DNA of 31,486 nucleotides, from positions 1 to 31,486 of IMG/VR virus record IMGVR_UViG_3300046514_000934. One strand, given 5' to 3'. The position numbers and the translations under genes are program-made. Positions 1-6,682 of this stretch are shown here, piece by piece. This DNA comes from a virus. Numbering within the stretch: position 1 is the first letter of the stretch; every line of letters begins with the position of its first letter. The notes under the pieces were generated by a model that worked only from the letters and a program-made list of their open reading frames with translations, was not told the DNA's origin and ran no database searches.

Positions 1-42
1 GGGTGCGCTCTTGAGCGATTCCGGACATTCCCGGCGGCGGCG

Positions 43-2313
43 TTGATTCCCCCCAAGCCCGTCCCGCTCTCGCTCGTCCTCGACGGCGTCCCGCCGTCCA
101 TGCGCGGCGAGCGGCGCTGGGTCACGTGGCGCTACGTCTGGCGAGAGGGCGAGGGCGGCAAGCCGGGCAAGTGGGACAAGCCGCCGTTCGTCGCCGGCGA
201 GGAGCGCGGCGCGGACTCCACCGACCCGTCCACGTGGCGCACGTTCGAGGAGGCGGTCGCCGCCTACTCGCGCGGCTTCGCCGACGGCGTGGGTTTCGTG
301 CTCGGCGACGGGTGGGTCGGGTTCGACTCCGACGAGGGCGCGGGCCACGCCGCGGCGCTGGACACGTACACGGAGACGTCCCCGAGCGGGCGCGGGGTGC
401 ACGCGATCGCCAGGGGCCGCAAGCCGGGCGGCCGCTGCCGCGTCGGGCCGTACGAGCTGTACGACCGCGGCCGCTACCTCACGGTCACCGGGCGCCGGAC
501 GGAGGGCTCGCGCGAGGAAGTCGAGGAGCGCACGGCGCAGGTCGCGGCGCTGTACGCCACCCTGTTCCCGGACGACGAGAGGACCCCGCTCCCCGCCGTC
601 CCGCCGCCGCGGGCGGCGGCCCCGGACGACGGCCAAGTCCTCGCGCTCGCGCGCGCGGCCAAGAACGGCAGGAAGTTCGCCGCCCTCTGGGCCGGCGACG
701 CGTCCGGGCACGGCTCCCATTCGGAGGCCGACGGCGCGCTCGCCATGATCCTGGCGTACTGGTGCAACCGCGACCCGTTCCAGGTCGACCGCCTGTTTCG
801 CCAGTCCGGGCTGATGCGGGAAAAGTGGGACGAGCGTCGCGGCGAACTGACGTACGGCCAAATCACGGTCAAGTCGGCGTGCGAGAACGTCGCCGAGACG
901 CACGTGCCGGCGTTCGAGCTCAACGACGTCGGCAACGCCGAGTTCTTCGCCGCGTACTACGCGCGGCAGGTGTCGTACGACGCGCGGCGGGCGCGGTGGC
1001 TCATCGTCGAGAACGACTCCGGCCTGTGGCTCCCGGACCCGCTCGACAGGCTCAGGGGCTACATGGCCGTCGCGATGCGCGCCCGCCGCCTCGAGGCCGA
1101 CGCCGTCGAGGACGCGGGCGCCCGCGAGGCGGCCTGGAAGTGGGCGCAGGGGAGCCTGTCGACGGCGCGGCTCAACAACCTCACGAGGGAAGCCAGGACG
1201 CAGCCGGCGATCGCCAACGACTGCGAAAAGGAACCGTGGGACGCCGATCCCGCCATCCTGGGCGTGCCCGGCGGCGTCGTCGACCTGCGAACCGGGACGC
1301 GCAGGAAGGCCGAGCCGCGCGAGCGCGTCACGATGCGGGCCGGCGCCGAGTGGGATCCGGACGCGCGGTCGCCGCTCTGGGAACGCGCGCTGCTGGACAT
1401 CGCCGACGGCGACCGGGATTGGGTCGCGTACGTGCAGCGCCTCGGCGGCTACACGGCGACCGGCGACGTGAGCCAGGACAAGTGGTTCATCAAGCACGGC
1501 GCCCGCGGACGAGAGGGAAAGGGCACCATCGACGGCGCGTGGACCGGCGCGCTCGGCGACTACGCCCTCGAGCTGCCGTCGGCGGTATTCGAGCTCAGGC
1601 CGCGGGGGAACCCCGACTTCGACCTGTCCTACCTCCCGCGCAAGCGGTTCGTCCTGTCCAGCGAAACCGGCAACACCATCCACCTCCACCACGACCGCAT
1701 CAAGCACATGACGGGCGGCGGGCGCATGCGCGTCGCCAACAAGAACGAGAAGTCGTACGAGTTCGAGCCGAGCTGCAAGCTCTGGCTGGCGTGCAACGAT
1801 CTGCCCACGGTGACGGACGACAGCGCCGCGTTCTGGGCGCGCGTCCTGGTCGTGCCGTTCAGGCGGTCGTTCCTCGGCAAGGAGGACGCCGCGCTCCGGC
1901 CGACGCTGCAGAACGACCCCGCGCACCGCCGCGCGGTGCTCGCCTGGCTCGTCAAGGGCGCGATCGACTACTTCAGGGAAGGGCTCGGGGATCCGCCGAA
2001 GGCGGTGCGCGAGGCCACGGAATCGTTCCGCGACGTCGCGTGGCCGCTCACGCCGTTCGTGCGCGAGGACTGCGTCGCGGGCCCGGGTGCCCACGCGTCG
2101 GTCGGCGACTTCAACCTCGCCTACCAGCGCCACTGCGAGCGGCAGGGCGTCCCCGTCGGCAAGCGCCTCGGCTGGAAGCGCGTGCTCGCGCTCATGGAAG
2201 CCCGCCACCCGACGTACGCGACGGACGAAACGGTCGACGGGCGCCGCATTAGGGAAAAGCACTACGACGGCATCGGGCTCCGGGAACCCGTGCGCCGGCC
2301 GGAAGACTTCTAG
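43..2313 (+). CDS. P4/D5-family primase-helicase
   Basis: Predicted replication protein combining a primase-like N-terminus with a superfamily 3 helicase. The first 60 residues (RRWVTWRY, a KPP motif, then STDPSTWRTFEEA) match the start of phage primase-polymerases. Residues of about 110-165 (TETSPSGRGVHAIARG, RYLTVTGRR) resemble the archaeo-eukaryotic primase core. A D5_N-like region follows, then the helicase: a Walker A-like GARGREGKGT at about 486-495, a Walker B-like FVLSSETG at about 536-543, and the sensor LACNDLP at about 582-588. The Walker A spacing is one residue longer than usual. The chosen start is TTG at 43; ATG at 100 is also in frame. The reading frame is open to base 1, so the gene may begin outside the window. 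No clear ribosome site precedes either start. Its role would be opening and priming the origin, perhaps in the repeat region just downstream. The family is secure and the start is not. Confidence 0.88.
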   Translation: MIPPKPVPLSLVLDGVPPSMRGERRWVTWRYVWREGEGGKPGKWDKPPFVAGEERGADSTDPSTWRTFEEAVAAYSRGFADGVGFVLGDGWVGFDSDEGAGHAAALDTYTETSPSGRGVHAIARGRKPGGRCRVGPYELYDRGRYLTVTGRRTEGSREEVEERTAQVAALYATLFPDDERTPLPAVPPPRAAAPDDGQVLALARAAKNGRKFAALWAGDASGHGSHSEADGALAMILAYWCNRDPFQVDRLFRQSGLMREKWDERRGELTYGQITVKSACENVAETHVPAFELNDVGNAEFFAAYYARQVSYDARRARWLIVENDSGLWLPDPLDRLRGYMAVAMRARRLEADAVEDAGAREAAWKWAQGSLSTARLNNLTREARTQPAIANDCEKEPWDADPAILGVPGGVVDLRTGTRRKAEPRERVTMRAGAEWDPDARSPLWERALLDIADGDRDWVAYVQRLGGYTATGDVSQDKWFIKHGARGREGKGTIDGAWTGALGDYALELPSAVFELRPRGNPDFDLSYLPRKRFVLSSETGNTIHLHHDRIKHMTGGGRMRVANKNEKSYEFEPSCKLWLACNDLPTVTDDSAAFWARVLVVPFRRSFLGKEDAALRPTLQNDPAHRRAVLAWLVKGAIDYFREGLGDPPKAVREATESFRDVAWPLTPFVREDCVAGPGAHASVGDFNLAYQRHCERQGVPVGKRLGWKRVLALMEARHPTYATDETVDGRRIREKHYDGIGLREPVRRPEDF

Positions 2314-2352
2314 GCCGACGACGGCGACGTCGGCCATTTCCGGACCCGAAAA

Positions 2353-2370
2353 ATGGGCGACATGGGCGAC
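2353..2370 (+). repeat. Tandem 9-bp repeat ATGGGCGAC x2
   Basis: Two exact head-to-tail copies of ATGGGCGAC lie 40 bases after the primase stop. They share the ATGNNNGAC pattern with the ATGACTGAC repeats further downstream, so they may be a diverged part of the same array. Function unknown. Confidence 0.6.
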
Positions 2371-2386
2371 TCGCCTCGGCAGTAAG

Positions 2387-2404
2387 TCGTGAAACTTTTC
2401 ACGA
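2387..2404. repeat. Palindrome TCGTGAAA-CT-TTTCACGA
   Basis: A perfect 8-bp inverted repeat with a 2-base centre. The loop is too short for a good RNA hairpin, so a dimeric protein-binding site is more likely than a terminator. It lies in the region between primase and terminase. Confidence 0.6.
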
Positions 2405-2413
2405 AGTTGCCGG

Positions 2414-2426
2414 AACGCTGAGCGTT
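2414..2426. repeat. Palindrome AACGCT-G-AGCGTT
   Basis: A perfect 6-bp inverted repeat around one central base, followed by TTTT-C. As RNA it could fold only a 5-bp stem with a 3-base loop, so it would be a weak terminator at best. It may instead be an operator half of the palindrome cluster. Confidence 0.5.
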
Positions 2427-2435
2427 TTCGTCGAC

Positions 2436-2538
2436 GTCAGTCATTGTCGGTCATGTCGGTCATTTACGACTTTATTCCCTATAGAAATCTTACCTATACG
2501 CGGGGTTGAAAATGACTGACATGACTGACATGGCTGAC
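2436..2538. repeat. Inverted array of 9-bp iterons; candidate replication origin
   Basis: The left arm (2436-2463) has three units, GTCAGTCAT, GTCGGTCAT and GTCGGTCAT, with one extra T between the first two. The right arm (2512-2538) has the same unit on the other strand: ATGACTGAC, ATGACTGAC and ATGGCTGAC. The arms flank a 48-base, AT-richer centre (2464-2511). Arrays of short iterons beside a primase-helicase gene are known in phage P4, whose alpha protein binds repeats at its origin. By analogy this could be the primase binding site or origin. The repeats are seen directly and the role is inferred. A transcriptional operator is the main alternative. Confidence 0.7.
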
Positions 2539-2539
2539 G

Positions 2540-2572
2540 GGAAAAAATATTTCCTGAAAGATTATTTTTTCC
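2540..2572. repeat. AT-rich inverted repeat GGAAAAAATA/TATTTTTTCC
   Basis: A perfect 10-bp inverted repeat (2540-2549 with 2563-2572) around a 13-base spacer, directly after the iteron right arm. A second pair, TTCCTG (2551-2556) and CAGGAA (2576-2581), interleaves with it. In such GC-rich DNA this A/T tract stands out and could be an easily melted element next to the iterons. A terminator role is possible but would need a different strand or stem arrangement. Confidence 0.55.
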
Positions 2573-2594
2573 GTCCAGGAATCTCCCGTTCGTG

Positions 2595-2606
2595 GCACAA
2601 TTGTGC
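2595..2606. promoter_or_regulatory. Perfect 12-bp palindrome GCACAATTGTGC
   Basis: A perfect palindrome without spacer, typical in form of a binding site for a dimeric repressor. It lies about 80 bases upstream of the small terminase gene. No regulator gene is in this window, so the binder is unknown. Confidence 0.5.
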
Positions 2607-2622
2607 ACGGGCCGGTTCGAGG

Positions 2623-2657
2623 CGCTAACATTCGCTAACGCTAACATTTTGTTAGCG
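2623..2657. repeat. CGCTAAC repeats ending in a palindrome, upstream of terminase
   Basis: Three direct copies of CGCTAAC start at 2623, 2633 and 2639, and an inverted copy TGTTAGCG covers 2650-2657. The last copy and the inverted one form GCTAACA-TTT-TGTTAGC (2640-2656). The array ends 26 bases before the terminase start. It could be an operator for the late genes, a packaging (cos/pac) recognition site for the small terminase, or part of the origin. Position favours terminase binding or control; this is inferred. Confidence 0.6.
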
Positions 2658-2683
2658 GAGAATTCCGCGCGGGCGCTGATTTT

Positions 2684-3073
2684 ATGCCAACTGACGACGC
2701 GATCGAAGGATCCGGCGATATAAAAACCGTTCGAAAACACGGCTGGACGCAGGCGGGCCCGGGCCGCCCGAAGGGCAGGCAGAACAACCGCACGCTGCAG
2801 CAGAAGGAGTTCGCCGACCGCGTCCTCGGCGCGCAGGGATCGCCCGAGTTCGACGAGTTCGTCGCGTCCGTGCGCCAGCAGCTGATCGCGGGAAGCCTTC
2901 CGCCGGCCATCACGACGCTCCTCCTGCACTACGCGTACGGCAAGCCGAAGGAGATCGTCGAGGTCGAGGGCGGGCCGATCGAGATGATCAAGATCGTCCG
3001 CGTCGTCGTCGACCCGGCGGCGATGAACGGCGACGAAACGGCGACAGAAACCCGGGACGAGATCTTTCACTGA
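2684..3073 (+). CDS. Putative terminase small subunit
   Basis: A 129-residue protein placed directly before the large terminase, where the small subunit normally sits. Residues of about 25-40 contain GPGRPKGRQNNRT, an AT-hook-like basic segment common at the N-terminus of small terminase-like phage proteins. The middle is helical and includes the family-like stretch LLLHYAYGKPKE at about 85-96. The tail is acidic. The small subunit recognises the packaging site and recruits the large subunit; the CGCTAAC repeats just upstream are a natural candidate site. The start is ATG at 2684 with no good ribosome site (GGAG is 24 bases upstream). It ends with TGA followed by C, and the next gene continues in the same reading frame. 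The name rests mainly on context and the basic motif. Confidence 0.65.
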   Translation: MPTDDAIEGSGDIKTVRKHGWTQAGPGRPKGRQNNRTLQQKEFADRVLGAQGSPEFDEFVASVRQQLIAGSLPPAITTLLLHYAYGKPKEIVEVEGGPIEMIKIVRVVVDPAAMNGDETATETRDEIFH

Positions 3074-3097
3074 CGCAGAACGGAAGGGACGCCCGAT

Positions 3098-4306
3098 ACG
3101 CCCGCCGAGACGCTGGAACTCGAAATACGGACGGCGCGGGCCTACCTGCCCCTGCTCGCGCCCCGAAAGCGCTACCGCGGCGCGCGTGGCGGCCGCGGCT
3201 CCGCGAAAAGCTGGTTCTTCGCCGAGCTGATCGTCGACCGCTTCATCGAGAACCTCAAGACGCGTGCCGTCTGCGTGCGCGAGTTTCAGAAATCCCTCGA
3301 GATGTCCGCCAAGCGGCTGATCGAGGACACGATCCAGCGCCTGGGCATCGGGCACCTCTTTCGCATCCTCAACACGCACATCGAGACGCACCAGGGCGGC
3401 GTGATCCTCTTCCAGGGCATGGCGACGCACACGGCCGAGTCGATCAAATCGTTAGAAGGGTTCTCGCTGGCGTGGATTGAAGAGGCGCAGTCCCTCTCGC
3501 AGCGCTCATTGGACCTCTTGCGTCCCACCATTCGCGAGGAAGGCTCGGAGATCTTCGCCAGCTGGAACCCTCGCTTCGCCACCGACCCGATCGACCGGCT
3601 GCTCTGGGGCGGCGACGCGCCACGGGACATCGCGGTCGTGCACACGACGTACCGCGACAATCCGTTTTTTCCCGACGTGCTGCGCCGGGAGATGGAGTGG
3701 GACCGGGCGCGCGACCCTGAGAAGTACGCGCACGTGTGGCTGGGCGAGTACGAGCGGCACTCGGAGGCGCGCGTCTTCAAGAACTGGACGATCGACGAGT
3801 TCGACGCGACTGAAGGCGCGACGTTCTACTATGGCGCGGACTGGGGGTTCTCCATTGATCCAAGTGTATTGGTCCGTTGTTACGTCAACGGCCGCACCCT
3901 CTATATTGATCACGAAGCCTATCGTGTTGGTGTCGAGGTTGACTATCTTGGCCAGTTGTTCGATCGCGTCCCCGGCGCGCGCGACTGGCCGATCACGGCC
4001 GACTCTGCGCGGCCGGAGACGATCTCCTACCTGCAGCGCAACGGCTTCCCGAAGATGGAAGCGGCGAAGAAGGGCAAGGACAGCGTCAAGGAAGGCGTCA
4101 TCTTCCTGCAAAACTACGACATCGTCGTGCACCCGCGCTGCGTGCACACGATCGACGAGCTGACGATGTACTCGTTCAAGACCGACAAGACGACCGGCAT
4201 GGTCACGCCGCTGCTCGAGGACAAGAAGAACCACGTGATCGACTCGCTGCGCTACGCGGTCGAGAAGCTGCGGCAGCCGCCGGTGGCGACATGGGTGAGC
4301 TGGTGA
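3098..4306 (+). CDS. terL: Terminase large subunit (Terminase_3 type), no standard start codon
   Basis: ATP-driven DNA packaging motor and nuclease. Counting from 3098: Walker A GARGGRGSAKSW at 28-39; Walker B SLAWIEEAQ at 123-131 with Glu128/129; nuclease aspartates in GADWG (Asp248), TADSARPE (Asp302) and NHVIDSLRYA (Asp382). About 402 residues is normal for the family. The first in-frame ATG/GTG/TTG is GTG at 3275, which would remove Walker A, so it cannot be the real start. Between the upstream TGA (3071-3073) and 3275 the frame has no standard start. The best candidate is ACG at 3098, nine bases after the ribosome-site-like GGAAGGGA (3081-3088). Other options are CTG at 3113, readthrough of the small terminase stop (same frame), or a sequence error. 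The family call is very secure and the start is uncertain. Confidence 0.93.
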   Translation, partial: TPAETLELEIRTARAYLPLLAPRKRYRGARGGRGSAKSWFFAELIVDRFIENLKTRAVCVREFQKSLEMSAKRLIEDTIQRLGIGHLFRILNTHIETHQGGVILFQGMATHTAESIKSLEGFSLAWIEEAQSLSQRSLDLLRPTIREEGSEIFASWNPRFATDPIDRLLWGGDAPRDIAVVHTTYRDNPFFPDVLRREMEWDRARDPEKYAHVWLGEYERHSEARVFKNWTIDEFDATEGATFYYGADWGFSIDPSVLVRCYVNGRTLYIDHEAYRVGVEVDYLGQLFDRVPGARDWPITADSARPETISYLQRNGFPKMEAAKKGKDSVKEGVIFLQNYDIVVHPRCVHTIDELTMYSFKTDKTTGMVTPLLEDKKNHVIDSLRYAVEKLRQPPVATWVSW

Positions 4307-4506
4307 GGCACGGTGATCGCCATTTCGCCGGTGGTCAAATGCACCCAGCGTCGATGCGAGTGAGTGAACTTCCCGTTAAGAATCCCGTCTGCGTGCACGA
4401 GTGGCAACTGTTGTCGAATCAGTTCGCGTTCGAGTGTAAGCATTGTGGGTATGTAGTCACGATGCGCGAGTTGCACCAGCCGCATGAGGGCGAGTTGAAT
4501 GGCTGA
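4291..4506 (+). CDS. Small zinc-ribbon-like protein
   Basis: A 71-residue protein overlapping the end of the large terminase by 16 bases and the start of the portal by 8. Residues of about 34-54 hold CVHEW followed by CKHCG, a C-x-H/C-x-x-C arrangement that could bind one zinc ion. Tight overlaps on both sides suggest a coupled, real gene. A later start at ATG 4339 (residue 17) would keep the zinc motif. Base use is less GC-rich than the neighbours. Function unknown; small zinc proteins between terminase and portal could be packaging accessories, but that is a guess from position. Confidence 0.6.
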   Translation: MGELVRHGDRHFAGGQMHPASMRVSELPVKNPVCVHEWQLLSNQFAFECKHCGYVVTMRELHQPHEGELNG

Positions 4507-6241
4507 AACCTTCGAAACCGACGCCCAACTCCGCGCCCTCGACACGGCCATCCTGCTCGACCGCCTGCAGTTCATGCGGCAGGCAGGTATAACTTTTGGG
4601 GGCGCGCGCGACACGTACGAGCTGTTCGGCTACGACCGCGTCATCACCGCCAAGCAGTACCGCGACACGTACGCGCGCGGCGGCATCGCGAAGCGCATCG
4701 TCGAGGCGTACCCCAAGGCCACGTGGCGCGGCGGCGTGGAACTCTTCGAAGATGAGGACCCGGAAGTCATCACGGCGTTCGAGCAGGCGTGGAAGGACCT
4801 CGTCGCCAAGACGCACGTCTGGCAGCGCTTCCAGCAGGCCGATATCCTGGCGGGCCTCTCGACCTACAGCGTGATGCTCATCGGCGGCCCTGGCAAGGAC
4901 CTGAGTACCGAGCTGCCCAAGGGCAGGCCAGGGCAGGTGCTCTACGTGGCGCCGTTCGCGGGCGGTGGTGGGCCAGGACCGAATCGCCAAGTCAGCGGCG
5001 ACAGCAACTACGTCGACGCCAGCATCTGGACGTTCGACACCGACACGAGCAGCGAGCGCTTCGGCCTGCCGTTGATGTACCAGCTGCGGCGAACCGACTT
5101 CACGAGCCCGCAGCTCCAGCAGCCCGTGCACTGGAGCCGCATCATCCACGTCGCCGAAGGGACGCTCGACAACGACGTGTACGGCCAGCCGACCCTCGAG
5201 AACGTCTGGAACCTGCTCTCGGACCTGGAGAAGGTCACGGGCGGCGGCGCGGAGGCGTTCTGGCTGCGGGCGAACGCCGGCCTCCAGGTCGACATCGACA
5301 AGGACATGGCGCTGCCGCCGGACCCGGCCGAGCTGGCGAAGCTCAAGGACGACGTCGAGGCGTACAAGCACAACATCACGCGCATCCTCCGCACGCGCGG
5401 CGTCAACGTCAACCAGCTCGGCTCCGACGTCGCGAACTTCGCCCTGCCCGCCGACGCCATCATCAAGCAGATCGCCGGGAGCAAGGGTATCCCGATGCGC
5501 ATCCTGACAGGCTCGGAGATGGGCCAGCTGGCCTCGGGCCAGGACGCCGACAACTGGATCACGGCCGTCATGGACCGGCGCACGGGCTACGCCGGACCGA
5601 GCATCGTGCGGCGCTTCGTCGACCGGCTGGTCGAGTACGGCTACCTCCCGACGCCGAAGCAGTACGAGGTGGGGTGGCCGGTCGAGGGCGACCTGACGGA
5701 GCTCGAGCGCGCGCAGGGCGCGCAGCAGATGGCGCAGGTCAACCAGACGGCCGGCTACATCATCTTTACCGGCGACGAGATCCGCGACAAGTGGTACGAC
5801 ATGCCGCCGCTCGAGCCCATCGAGAACGAGCAGTGGCGCGCGGACCTCGCCGCGAAGATGGCGCTGACGAACAAGAACGAGGGCGCCGTCATTTTCACGA
5901 ACGACGAGATTCGCAAGCTGGCCTACGGCTGGGCGCCGCTGACGCCAGAGCAGAAGGTCCCGCTCACGGCGCCCGAGCGCGTGACGGCCACGGCGCCGAC
6001 GCCGAGCGTGGATGCGGAAGGCAACCCGCAGCCGCCGAAGCCGCAGGTGGACCTGTACACGGGCCTGCCGAAGGCGCCTGCGCCGGTGCCGGTCATCAAC
6101 GCGCCGCCGAAGCCCGCCGCCGTGCCGAAGGCGGCCGAGGACCACGACGAGATGCTCGCCGTGCTGGCGGAGGCGATCGCGGCGAAGAACATCGAGGTCA
6201 TCGACCGCATCCTTGGGATCACGCACGAGGAGCCGACATAA
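4499..6241 (+). CDS. Portal protein (DUF1073 / Phage_portal_3-like)
   Basis: A 580-residue protein with the pattern of the DUF1073 portal family. An N-terminal helical region (DRLQFMRQAG, YARGGIAKRIVEAYPKATWRG) is followed by the wing with PVHWSRIIHVAEG at about 213-225, then the long-helix region with SKGIPMRILTGSEMGQLASG at about 329-348. Twelve copies form the ring at the capsid vertex through which the terminase pumps DNA. The C-terminus from about 495 is proline- and alanine-rich with a short helical end. It begins 8 bases inside the preceding zinc-ribbon gene and follows the large terminase closely, the usual packaging order. The family is confident. Related sequences have sometimes been filed under an anti-CBASS Acb1-like domain name, but this one has portal length and context. 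Confidence 0.9.
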   Translation: MAETFETDAQLRALDTAILLDRLQFMRQAGITFGGARDTYELFGYDRVITAKQYRDTYARGGIAKRIVEAYPKATWRGGVELFEDEDPEVITAFEQAWKDLVAKTHVWQRFQQADILAGLSTYSVMLIGGPGKDLSTELPKGRPGQVLYVAPFAGGGGPGPNRQVSGDSNYVDASIWTFDTDTSSERFGLPLMYQLRRTDFTSPQLQQPVHWSRIIHVAEGTLDNDVYGQPTLENVWNLLSDLEKVTGGGAEAFWLRANAGLQVDIDKDMALPPDPAELAKLKDDVEAYKHNITRILRTRGVNVNQLGSDVANFALPADAIIKQIAGSKGIPMRILTGSEMGQLASGQDADNWITAVMDRRTGYAGPSIVRRFVDRLVEYGYLPTPKQYEVGWPVEGDLTELERAQGAQQMAQVNQTAGYIIFTGDEIRDKWYDMPPLEPIENEQWRADLAAKMALTNKNEGAVIFTNDEIRKLAYGWAPLTPEQKVPLTAPERVTATAPTPSVDAEGNPQPPKPQVDLYTGLPKAPAPVPVINAPPKPAAVPKAAEDHDEMLAVLAEAIAAKNIEVIDRILGITHEEPT

Positions 6242-6682
6242 ATGGGTACCGCACAAGCGTCGGCGTTCCTCGAGAACATGATCATCGACTGGATCTTCCG
6301 CACGCGCACGCCCGCGAAGCCGACGGCCCTCTACGTCGCCCTGTTCACGTCGGCGCCCACCGAGTCGGGCGGCGGCGTCGAGGTGAGCGGCGGCAGCTAC
6401 GCGCGCGTGAACCTGGCGCCGCTGGACGCCAACTGGCGCGCGACGCAGGGCGGCAACAGCGGCAACAGCACTGGCACGAGCGGCCTGACGGCGAACGCCT
6501 CCATCATCACGTTCCCGGCGCCGACGGCCAACTGGGGCCCGGTGACGCACTTCGCCCTCTTCGATGCCATCACGTCGGGCAACATGCTGGTCTGGGACGC
6601 GCTCACCAGCCCGCGCACCATCAACAACGGGGACCCGGCGCCGTCGTTCGCCGTGGACGGCCTGCAGGTGAGCATCGACTAG
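6242..6682 (+). CDS. Gp80-like phage structural protein, copy 1
   Basis: A 146-residue beta-rich protein starting directly after the portal stop. It shows the recurrent phage surface pattern: ALYVALFTSAPTESGGG near residue 30-45, VSGGSYARVNL, an aromatic/Gly core WGPVTHFALFD at about 99-109, and a closing SFAVDGLQVSID. Such proteins appear in many phage structural modules and are usually listed as tail- or head-fibre-like (Gp80-like); their exact role is not settled. Two further relatives occur at 11690 and 19528. The start is ATG at 6242, immediately after TAA. Confidence 0.75.
   Translation: MGTAQASAFLENMIIDWIFRTRTPAKPTALYVALFTSAPTESGGGVEVSGGSYARVNLAPLDANWRATQGGNSGNSTGTSGLTANASIITFPAPTANWGPVTHFALFDAITSGNMLVWDALTSPRTINNGDPAPSFAVDGLQVSID

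Noticed and set aside
126-2252. 708-codon + frame inside the primase gene
   Set aside because: Very Arg/Gly-rich low-complexity product in a shifted frame of a recognised helicase; a shadow.
2512-2628. 38-codon + frame starting in the iteron right arm (Met-Thr-Asp repeated)
   Set aside because: No ribosome site, and the start is just the 9-bp repeat read in frame, so the repeat is better explained as a DNA site.
3071-3073. Reassigned TGA codon (alternative genetic code)
   Set aside because: Several other genes end at TGA with the next gene starting right there, so general recoding is unlikely; only local readthrough remains possible.
2441-3430. Minus-strand frame of 329 codons over the intergenic repeats and terminase
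   Set aside because: It lies opposite the small and large terminase and its end is only a translation of the 9-bp repeats (repeating His-Asp-Arg-type pattern).
3275-4306. GTG at 3275 as the large terminase start
   Set aside because: It would remove the Walker A motif that is clearly encoded upstream in the same frame.
4457-6550. Long minus-strand open frame of 697 codons opposite the portal, and similar long frames opposite most genes
   Set aside because: GC-rich DNA gives long empty frames by chance. Products are Arg/Ala/Val-rich with no domain pattern, while the opposite + frame holds a clear family in each case.
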